NCBI GenBank assembly: GCA_029762535.1
Contig: JARVGK010000004.1
Coordinates: forward strand, 82,314-122,102
Origin: Thermoplasmatota archaeon
Lineage (GTDB): Archaea; Thermoplasmatota; Penumbrarchaeia; Penumbrarchaeales; Penumbrarchaeaceae
Length of the DNA: 39,789 bases
Reading direction: 5' to 3'
Shown here: in pieces, positions 17,038-23,403 of the stretch
Position numbering within the stretch: position 1 is the stretch's first letter
Layout of the letters: each line of letters opens with the position of its first letter
Translations under genes and position numbers: made by a program
The notes under the pieces: generated by a model
What the model was told of the DNA's origin: nothing
The model's input: only the letters and a program-made list of their open reading frames with translations
The model's database searches: none

Positions 17038-19350
17038 TCAGTTGGGATAGTACCTGGGCCTCAGGCCAAGGTCCTCCTCGTTCACCATCCCCGAGTCCCT
17101 CAGGAACTGGACGTGGTAGAAGACGACGTTGCGGGAAACGCCCACGTCCTTCGCGATCTCGGACTGGGTCCTGCCCGGCCTCTCCCTGATGGAGCGGAGT
17201 ATGTTCTCCTGTATCCGGGACAGCCTGACCCTCTCATCGCGGTCCCTGGTCCCGGCCTGGTAGAAGAGACGGTTGTTCCCGTCCTGCTCGGAGACTATGA
17301 GCTGCTCCTTTTCGAGCACGTTGATGTGATGAGAGAGGGTCCCCACCTCCAATTCCACGGCCCTCTGTATGGACCGGAAGTGGTCCCCGGGGTTGTTAAC
17401 GATGTGATCGTATATGCGCTTCCTGTTCTCCTGGTCCAGAACGTTCCTGTTGTGCCTCGAATAGGCGAAGATCCCGATGACGAATAGTATGGATACGACC
17501 CCGATCAGGAAGAGGATGAACAGGGGAAAGGCGGATAGATCATTCGCTTCTATTGGAGATGATGGATAATAACCATTGCCATCAGGTCCTTCGCCACCCT
17601 TCGGGTCATCCACGTCGATGGGATCCTTATCTTCGGACCCCTCATCTATCACCAGGATGAAGGACGTATATTTGGTCACGAAGGAATGGTTCAGGGCGAG
17701 CGAGACCACCTGCGAGACCAGCTCCTCCTTCTCGCCCTCTACCGTGATCCTGTCCATGAGATCGGCGATCGCCCTATACGCCCAGATCCTCGGGATCATG
17801 TCCATGGCCGAGTCCGGATCGACGACGTATTGCTCTGAATAGGAAACGTCCCCGGTAGCGTCCCTCGCGGTGACGGAAGCGTCGATGTGTTCGATCCCCG
17901 GCTCGAACCTCCCGAGGATCACCGCCTCGGATCCCTCGTAGAGCCCCGGGATGCTATCCGGCAGGACCTGGTATGTCCCGGGCCTGTAAGTGAATACAAT
18001 ATCCATCAGCAGCGGAGTGGAAACGGTGTCGTAGAAGCCCTGCAGCAAAGCTGATGCATCGGCGTTGGCGGGGATCCTCACGGACGTTCCCCCGTTCTCC
18101 AGTGCCAGGGCCTTGAGGAACTCGAAGTCGACATCGGAACCGAACCCTATCGTGTATATCGACGCCTCCTGATCGTTCGAGGCCTTCACATTGTTTCTTA
18201 TCGAGTTCTTGTTCGTGACCCCGCTAGTGGGCAGCCCGTCTGTGAGAAAGATGACCATGGGTATGGACCCGGTATCATCGCCGAACATGTCCAGGGCCTT
18301 CAGGAGCGCCCCGTTGATATTGGTGGATCCACCTGCCTCAATGCCCTTTATGTATCCCTCGGCCGAGTCCATGTTCTGGGTGGAGGCCGGTATCAGGCCG
18401 TCCTTCCAGACGGTGATCCTGTCGTCAAAGACGACGATGTTGAAATCGTCCCCTTCGAGCATCTGGCCGACGATCTCGCCGAAGGCGTCCTTCATCTGCT
18501 CTATCTTCTGCCCGGACATGGAGCCGGACCTGTCAAGGACGAATATGATGTCCTTGGGCAGATGGGATCCCAACCCCTCGAGTTCGGGGGTGAACAAATG
18601 CATGAAGTATCCGCCGGTATCGTCCTGATATGTCCTCAGTATGCCCGTTCCCGGCCTGGACTCCTCCCTGAACGATAGGTATAACCTGTCCCCCTCCGAG
18701 AGCTGCGATGTCGCGAAGGCGAGATGTGCCTCGTTCGTCCCGTTCCACTCTTCGGTCATGTTCGGTAAAGATCTGGAAGTATCCAGCTCCGTGATGTTGG
18801 AACTGGAGCGTACGTATATGTTTCCCCGACATATCTCGAAACCGGTGTATCCGCCGATCCCGAACAGGTCGAACGAATAGGAATAGTTCCCCAGGACCCT
18901 CGTTATCATCCTCTCGAACCTCAATCCCACGACGACCTCGGATCCCGCCTTGACGTTAAGGGATACCGAGAACGTATCGGGGCTCCCACCTCCCTCCACC
19001 TTCGAGGCGGTCCTGTTGCTCTCGGTGGCGTTCTCGTATTCTTTCGAGGCATCCTCCTTCGTAGCCACCCTCGCGAAATGGACAACACCTTCCTGCTCTA
19101 TCGAGAGGTTTGAAAGTAGCGAGTCCCGGGGGATCCTTACAGAGAACACAGTATCCCTGTCGCTGTCCGATGGGTTGTTGAACGTGGCGAACACGTTCGT
19201 CACGGCGTAGTGCTCGTCTATTGACACATCGATGAGGATCGATGACCTGATAAGCCCCTCCTCCGATGCGTGTCCGTCATTTGAAAGAAGCGCGGCGGCC
19301 GCAAGAGAACATACGAGCGCGATGCATATCGTCCGCATTGACCTGTTCAT
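17038..19350 (-). CDS. Membrane receptor: secreted VIT and vWA domains, one TM helix, two cytoplasmic winged helices
   Basis: A 770-residue protein from ATG at 19350, with GGTGA just upstream and a signal peptide directly after (about 7-28). ATG at 19407 is in frame but overlaps the TATA box. The VIT domain (about 30-160) carries the KEDASKEYENA motif of inter-alpha-trypsin-inhibitor-like proteins. The vWA domain (about 265-440) has a full MIDAS: DRSGS at 273-277, T343 in GGSTN and D371 in LTDG. A linker precedes one TM helix (about 608-632). The cytoplasmic part holds two winged helices: 640-700 (ArsR-like, with TLSHHINVLEKEQLI) and 705-768 (GRTQSEIAKDVGVSRNVVFY). The layout suggests that metal-dependent ligand binding outside directly changes DNA binding inside. 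The divergent promoter has direct and inverted repeats. No kinase or receiver domain is present. Confidence 0.93.
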   Translation of the reverse strand: MNRSMRTICIALVCSLAAAALLSNDGHASEEGLIRSSILIDVSIDEHYAVTNVFATFNNPSDSDRDTVFSVRIPRDSLLSNLSIEQEGVVHFARVATKEDASKEYENATESNRTASKVEGGGSPDTFSVSLNVKAGSEVVVGLRFERMITRVLGNYSYSFDLFGIGGYTGFEICRGNIYVRSSSNITELDTSRSLPNMTEEWNGTNEAHLAFATSQLSEGDRLYLSFREESRPGTGILRTYQDDTGGYFMHLFTPELEGLGSHLPKDIIFVLDRSGSMSGQKIEQMKDAFGEIVGQMLEGDDFNIVVFDDRITVWKDGLIPASTQNMDSAEGYIKGIEAGGSTNINGALLKALDMFGDDTGSIPMVIFLTDGLPTSGVTNKNSIRNNVKASNDQEASIYTIGFGSDVDFEFLKALALENGGTSVRIPANADASALLQGFYDTVSTPLLMDIVFTYRPGTYQVLPDSIPGLYEGSEAVILGRFEPGIEHIDASVTARDATGDVSYSEQYVVDPDSAMDMIPRIWAYRAIADLMDRITVEGEKEELVSQVVSLALNHSFVTKYTSFILVIDEGSEDKDPIDVDDPKGGEGPDGNGYYPSSPIEANDLSAFPLFILFLIGVVSILFVIGIFAYSRHNRNVLDQENRKRIYDHIVNNPGDHFRSIQRAVELEVGTLSHHINVLEKEQLIVSEQDGNNRLFYQAGTRDRDERVRLSRIQENILRSIRERPGRTQSEIAKDVGVSRNVVFYHVQFLRDSGMVNEEDLGLRPRYYPN

Positions 19351-19380
19351 GTTTTCACCCGAGCGAGAAGAGGGCCCCGA

Positions 19381-19392
19381 GCTTATATATGC
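19381..19392 (-). promoter_or_regulatory. TATA box for the VIT-vWA receptor
   Basis: GCATATATAAGC on the minus strand places transcription near 19361, giving a leader of about 11 nt with a GGTGA SD before ATG 19350. One copy of the TTGGAACA repeat lies 4 bp upstream of it. Confidence 0.55.
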
Positions 19393-19395
19393 AGA

Positions 19396-19436
19396 TTGGA
19401 ACATCAATTGTACAAGTATATACCATTTTTGGAACA
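19396..19436. repeat. Direct repeat TTGGAACA x2 in the divergent promoter
   Basis: Identical 8-mers at 19396-19403 and 19429-19436 are exactly 33 bp apart, about three DNA helix turns, so both would face the same side. The first touches the upstream edge of the receptor TATA box, the second lies next to the inverted repeats. A binding-site pair for a multimeric regulator is plausible, possibly the receptor itself. Confidence 0.5.
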
Positions 19437-19438
19437 GT

Positions 19439-19473
19439 ATATATTATCAACATAGATAATATATTATATGTTG
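19439..19473. repeat. Two overlapping inverted repeats (operator candidate)
   Basis: A perfect 10-bp inverted repeat, ATATATTATC (19439-19448) and GATAATATAT (19455-19464), is separated by 6 bp. A second perfect 7-bp repeat, CAACATA (19448-19454) and TATGTTG (19467-19473), shares its sequence, so the two foldings exclude each other. They cover the likely TATA region of the MEMO-like gene. This fits an operator; the AT content makes some symmetry expected by chance. Confidence 0.5.
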
Positions 19474-19522
19474 GCACCGATATATGGACCATCCAAACCT
19501 CGTTAGAAGGAGGGGATCAGTA

Positions 19523-20314
19523 ATGGAACCCATTGGCGAAAGATCCTGGAAGCAGTACTATGAGGACGAGAGGACATCAAGGAGAAAAGAGCTGGAAGAC
19601 CGCATGAGGCAGGCCTGGGACCAGGACGACCCCGAGGTGCTGAATGTCCTTCAGAAGGGAGGGGCCCTCTCCTTTCCCCACAGCTATATCGATACCAGCT
19701 TCGACCCTCTCCTGAGGACCGTCAGAGCAATTCACCGATCGGGTAAGAAGAGGGTGCTCGCCTTGGGCGTTATGCACTACTTAGGAGACGAGATCCCCCT
19801 GGAGTTCTCCCTCGACGGGTTCAGGTTCGCAATGGATATGGCCAGGGACCTGTTCTCGACCGATGAGGTCCCGATACGGGAGGAATTCTTCTTTAGGGAC
19901 GACATCCCCCTGTCCGACACGGAAGGCATCGTGAATTACATAATCGGGAAGGGAAGGGAGGCCGCGCCCGGACCGGATGATGAAACGGCCATAGTGATGA
20001 CCGGGGACCTATCCCACTACGGACATGCCTACGGCATAGAGGACACGGTCCCGGAATACGAGAGCCTCATGAAGAAGGACGTCGAGCGCGCTCTTATGCT
20101 GCTCTGGAGCAGGAAGGATCCGATAGCCTATCTGGAACACGCCCGCGCGTCCCACAACGATCAGGCATATCCCGCTCTGGCCCTTTTCGGTATGTTAAAA
20201 GGCGATCTCGAATACAGGATATTCGACTTCGGCATCGCAGATTACGCAAAGGTCCTGGACAAGCCGGTGCCGTCCGTTGTGGCCTCGGTCTTCTACGGCG
20301 TCAATCCCAAATGA
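19523..20314 (+). CDS. MEMO-like protein (class III dioxygenase fold), divergent member
   Basis: A 263-residue soluble protein starting at ATG 19523, where GGAGGGG lies 8 nt upstream; the in-frame ATG at 19484 lacks an SD. It resembles the MEMO family, of unclear biochemical role and metal-binding in some members. H53 (FPHSY) and H85 (GVMHY) are 32 residues apart, the same distance as H49 and H81 in human MEMO1, and D162/H165 (TGDLSHYG) match its SDLCHWG-type motif. The Cys ligand of MEMO1 has no match; that region here reads ASHNDQAY, so H211 may replace it. The assignment rests on these motifs only. It is divergent from the receptor gene and 34 nt upstream of pyruvate kinase, with which it may be cotranscribed. 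Confidence 0.6.
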   Translation: MEPIGERSWKQYYEDERTSRRKELEDRMRQAWDQDDPEVLNVLQKGGALSFPHSYIDTSFDPLLRTVRAIHRSGKKRVLALGVMHYLGDEIPLEFSLDGFRFAMDMARDLFSTDEVPIREEFFFRDDIPLSDTEGIVNYIIGKGREAAPGPDDETAIVMTGDLSHYGHAYGIEDTVPEYESLMKKDVERALMLLWSRKDPIAYLEHARASHNDQAYPALALFGMLKGDLEYRIFDFGIADYAKVLDKPVPSVVASVFYGVNPK

Positions 20315-20317
20315 AAG

Positions 20318-20324
20318 TTTTAGA
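20318..20324 (+). promoter_or_regulatory. Weak TATA-like element before pyruvate kinase
   Basis: TTTTAGA lies about 28 nt before ATG 20349 and no SD is present. It could give a leaderless transcript in addition to read-through from the MEMO-like gene. Confidence 0.25.
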
Positions 20325-20348
20325 TTGAAGGGGGCACATACCGGGATC

Positions 20349-21800
20349 ATGCGCAGGACCAAGATAGTCTGTACCATAGGCCCCTCATGTTCGGACATCG
20401 ATATGCTCACCGAGCTCCGTGAGGCCGGAATGAACCTTGCCAGGCTCAACATGTCCCACGGCGATCACGCCTTTCACAAGAGGGTCTTCGATTCCATCAG
20501 GGACATGCCCGAAGGAAAGGCCATCCCCGTCATGTTCGACATACAGGGGCCGAAGATCAGGGTCGGGCGCCTTGACGGACCGATGATCGTCAAGGCGGGA
20601 GAGAGTATCGAGGTGTTCCCCGGAGAGGGTCCCGGATCCGAGAACCGCCTCCCGATAGATTATCCGAAGCTGCTGGAGGAGCTTAAGGTCGGGGACGAGG
20701 TGTTCATCAACGACGGGACCGTTCGCATCGTGGTGGCCCGGGTCGAAGGGGACCATCTTCTGTGTACGGTCGAGAACGGGGGCGTGATCTCGGAGAGGAA
20801 GGGGTGCAACATCCCCTCGAGCAACCTCTCGGTATCCGTCCCGACCGATAAGGACCTCAGGGACCTTGATTTCATATCGGCATTGGACCCAGAATACATA
20901 GCGGTCTCTTTCGTCAACTCGCCCGATGACGTGGAGAGGGTCAGGGACCTCCTTATCGAACTCGGAGCCCCTCGCGTCAAGCTCGTATCGAAGATCGAGA
21001 GACCGCTGGCCCTGAAGAACATAGAGGGCATAATCGAAAAAAGCGACGCCGTGATGGTCGCACGGGGCGATCTCGGCGTGGAGATCCCGCCCGAGTTCGT
21101 GCCCCAGGCGCAGAAGGATATAATCCTGAGTTGCAACAGGGGTGGAATACCGGTCATCGTCGCAACGCAGATGCTCGAGTCCATGGTATTGAACCCCCGA
21201 CCCACCCGCGCGGAGGCCAACGATGTTTTCAACGCTGTCCTCGATGGCGCGGACGCGCTCATGCTCTCCGCCGAGACCTCCGCTGGCAGATACCCGGCAG
21301 GGTCCGTCCGGTTCATGGACAGGATAATCAGGTCCGCCGAATCCGTCCTGCAGATGAGGGACCCTGACTACTATGACTCACCCAAGGGGAGCGCCGTGGA
21401 AGCGGCCGGGCACGCCGTGTTCACCCTCGCCAAGGAGATAGTTGAAATGCAAAGGAAGGGCTGTATAATCGCCGTGACCGAAAGCGGGTTCTCCGCAAGG
21501 ATGATCTCCAAATACAGGCCAGTCCTGCCCATCATCGCCATGAGCCCGGATGAGAGAACCTCGAGGGAGCTCGATCTGGTCTGGGGCGTGAGGCCCGTGC
21601 GCTCGAGGGACCTTGTCCACGGGGATATCGAGTCCCGAGCCGTATCGGCCCTGACCTCCGCCCGGAAGATGGGGCTGGTAGGTCCAGGCGAGAGCGTGAT
21701 AATGGCCTTCACATCGATCGAATGCGGAGGGGCCGGCATATACACGGCGATCTACGATGTCGATGAGGTCCTGGCAAGGTGCTCAGACGGGGCGGTGTGA
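20349..21800 (+). CDS. pyk: Pyruvate kinase, K+-independent type
   Basis: Converts phosphoenolpyruvate and ADP to pyruvate and ATP. The 483-residue protein from ATG 20349 begins at the family N-terminus (RRTKIVCTIGPS); the longer in-frame start at 20277 would overlap the MEMO-like gene. Motifs include RLNMSHG, the catalytic-Lys region VSKIERP, VARGDLGVEI, and TQMLESM followed by RPTRAE. The C-terminal alpha/beta domain is present. In the segment DIQGPKIRVG, a Lys stands where K+-dependent enzymes have Glu117, and neighbouring positions are Ile, Gln and Val instead of Thr, Lys and Thr; these are the published marks of K+-independent enzymes. The 3' end overlaps convergent rbcL by 18 nt, placing 3-phosphoglycerate production (RuBisCO) beside lower glycolysis. 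Confidence 0.96.
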   Translation: MRRTKIVCTIGPSCSDIDMLTELREAGMNLARLNMSHGDHAFHKRVFDSIRDMPEGKAIPVMFDIQGPKIRVGRLDGPMIVKAGESIEVFPGEGPGSENRLPIDYPKLLEELKVGDEVFINDGTVRIVVARVEGDHLLCTVENGGVISERKGCNIPSSNLSVSVPTDKDLRDLDFISALDPEYIAVSFVNSPDDVERVRDLLIELGAPRVKLVSKIERPLALKNIEGIIEKSDAVMVARGDLGVEIPPEFVPQAQKDIILSCNRGGIPVIVATQMLESMVLNPRPTRAEANDVFNAVLDGADALMLSAETSAGRYPAGSVRFMDRIIRSAESVLQMRDPDYYDSPKGSAVEAAGHAVFTLAKEIVEMQRKGCIIAVTESGFSARMISKYRPVLPIIAMSPDERTSRELDLVWGVRPVRSRDLVHGDIESRAVSALTSARKMGLVGPGESVIMAFTSIECGGAGIYTAIYDVDEVLARCSDGAV

Positions 21801-23078
21801 CCCCCATTTCTCCAGCGCCTCCCCGAGGGCAGGAGCGCTCCTTGCCTTCTCCTTAAGCGAGATCCCATCGTTGAAGGCCTCGATCGCCTGCATGGATGCC
21901 TCGGCGCCTCTTCTGGTCCCTTTCGGATGGCCGTGTATGCCTCCGCTGACGAGCAGCACCATGTCGTTGCCGTAGAACCTCATCACGTCCGGGACAAGCC
22001 CTGGGTGCAGTCCTCCGGAGGCAACGGGGAAAGCGCTCTTGATCCTCCCCCAGTCCTGTTCCAGTGTCCTGCCCTCGTAGGCAGGGGTGCGCTTCAACCT
22101 CATGATACCCGCCAGGGACTCGAGCTCCGTCTCCGTTCCGACCAACTTCCCCACGGCTGTTCCCGTATGCAGCTGGTCCATGCCGATGAGCCTCATCTCC
22201 TTGGCCAGGAACTGCATGGAGATCCCGTGGTGGGGGTCCCTTGTGAACGAGGCGTGCATGGCCCTGTGGGCGTGTATGGTCATTCCCAGGTCGGAAAGGA
22301 AGGCCCTCATCGTCTGCAGTGCCGATGTCCCGACGATAACGACGTCCATCATGACGTAGTCGAACCCGTGATCGTGAAGGACCCTGGCCCTTCGCTTCAT
22401 CTCCTCCGTCTCCGCAGTGATGTTGACGAACGCGCCCTTTCTCTCTCCCGTGAGCCTCTCCGCCTTCTCCCTGTATCTCGCTATCAGCTCCACCCTCTTG
22501 TCGAACTTGTTGAAGGATAGGGAGGAGAGGTTCTCATCGTCCTTGACGAAGTCGAAGCCTCCCATCCAGGTCTCGAAACCCACCCGGGCATGCTCAGCGG
22601 CTGAGAAACCGATCTTTGGTTTGGGAACGGCCCCGGTGAGGGGCCTCTTGTATACCTTATAGCGCTTTCTGATCCCTTCCATTCCAACGAGCGGGCCCTT
22701 GAACGCCCTGACGTACGATGGTGGGAAGCGTACATCGATCAGCCTCAGGCTCCTTACGCCCTTCATTCCGAATATATTGCCCGCGATCCCGCTTTTGAGC
22801 TGGGCGAAGTTACCCCTCTCCCATAGAGCGGAGGGATAGGAGACCTTCAGCAGGTCACCCCTCATCCAGTATGATGTGGCTTTGAGCGCATCCATCCTCT
22901 TGGGCATGTTCGACAGCGTCGTCCACGTTCCCGTCGAGCTCTCGGAGGCGATCCTCCCCGCGGATTCGGCCCTTGACATCCCCTCGGGAGGCTCGAATGA
23001 GAACAGCGCTATGATATCTTCCTTCTCTGGCTCGTGTTCCATATCGACGAACTCGCCGTACCAGTCTATAGTGCTCAT
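21783..23078 (-). CDS. rbcL: Form III ribulose-1,5-bisphosphate carboxylase (RuBisCO large subunit)
   Basis: Carboxylates RuBP to two 3-phosphoglycerates; in archaea form III usually works in AMP/nucleoside salvage rather than the Calvin cycle. The 431-residue length fits. Active-site residues, aligned by motif, are all present: E46 (ESSTGTW), N101 (GNIFG), K153 and K155 (PKPKIG), carbamylated K179 with D181 and E182 (FVKDDEN), H271/R272 (HAHRAMHA), H304 (QLHTG), loop-6 K311 (AVGKLVG), S354 (ASGGLHPG) and the GG at 379-380 (SGGIHGHP). It is therefore a real RuBisCO and not a form IV-like protein. No small subunit or phosphoribulokinase is nearby. AMP phosphorylase and ribose-1,5-bisphosphate isomerase, its expected partners, are not in this window. 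Start ATG 23078 lies about 27 nt from a TATA box, so it is probably leaderless. Confidence 0.97.
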   Translation of the reverse strand: MSTIDWYGEFVDMEHEPEKEDIIALFSFEPPEGMSRAESAGRIASESSTGTWTTLSNMPKRMDALKATSYWMRGDLLKVSYPSALWERGNFAQLKSGIAGNIFGMKGVRSLRLIDVRFPPSYVRAFKGPLVGMEGIRKRYKVYKRPLTGAVPKPKIGFSAAEHARVGFETWMGGFDFVKDDENLSSLSFNKFDKRVELIARYREKAERLTGERKGAFVNITAETEEMKRRARVLHDHGFDYVMMDVVIVGTSALQTMRAFLSDLGMTIHAHRAMHASFTRDPHHGISMQFLAKEMRLIGMDQLHTGTAVGKLVGTETELESLAGIMRLKRTPAYEGRTLEQDWGRIKSAFPVASGGLHPGLVPDVMRFYGNDMVLLVSGGIHGHPKGTRRGAEASMQAIEAFNDGISLKEKARSAPALGEALEKWGSHRPV

Positions 23079-23100
23079 ACGACTAACATGAACCTCGGAA

Positions 23101-23110
23101 CGTATAAATG
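23101..23110 (-). promoter_or_regulatory. TATA box for rbcL
   Basis: CATTTATACG on the minus strand is centred about 27 nt upstream of ATG 23078 and no SD separates them, so a leaderless transcript is likely. Confidence 0.5.
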
Positions 23111-23160
23111 TAGTGCTTGATGCCGCTTGGCCATGTTGATATTAATCGTTTCGTAAACTG

Positions 23161-23168
23161 TTTATAAT
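23161..23168 (+). promoter_or_regulatory. TATA box for pnp
   Basis: TTTATAAT predicts transcription from about 23190. This would give pnp an untranslated leader of about 214 nt, the longest in the window. Confidence 0.4.
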
Positions 23169-23189
23169 ATCAGTTATTATGGGCTCCGG

Positions 23190-23403
23190 AAAGAAAAAGA
23201 AAAAAAAATATGGGCCGGCCATCGAGGGATAGGCCCGGGAAGCGTATTCACGTTCATGCGGTGTGTTCGAACCCGCTTTCATCCACGAAGGATGGGACCC
23301 GATCGGACCTCGTGGTCCGGGACGGGACGGTTTTTCCACGCATGGTCCTGTTGCGGACCGGTTCATCCCCGATAGGGGACCTGGCACTGGAAAAGGTGAT
23401 GTA
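23190..23403 (+). promoter_or_regulatory. Long 5' leader of pnp with hairpins
   Basis: The 325-nt gap between rbcL and pnp (23079-23403) holds the two promoters and this leader. An A-rich tract (23187-23211) is followed by two short perfect hairpins: CGGACC/GGTCCG with loop TCGT (23304-23319) and TCCCC/GGGGA with loop GATA (23366-23379). The SD of pnp, GGTGAT at 23395-23400, follows the second hairpin by 15 nt. I see no tRNA, known riboswitch or convincing small gene. In bacteria, PNPase controls its own mRNA through a leader hairpin; a similar role here is inference. Confidence 0.4.

Noticed and set aside
21783..23078. RuBisCO-like protein (form IV) instead of true RuBisCO
   Set aside because: All carbamate, metal and substrate-binding residues are conserved.
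23179..23232. Tiny frame before pnp starting ATG GGC TCC with a Lys run, 17 codons
   Set aside because: Its ATG lies upstream of the transcript start predicted from the TATA box, it has no SD, and the Lys run only reflects the A-rich tract.
23255..23280. tRNA-like T-arm (GTTCGAACCCGC)
   Set aside because: The loop looks right but the five-pair T stem fails and no acceptor, D or anticodon arm can be drawn around it.
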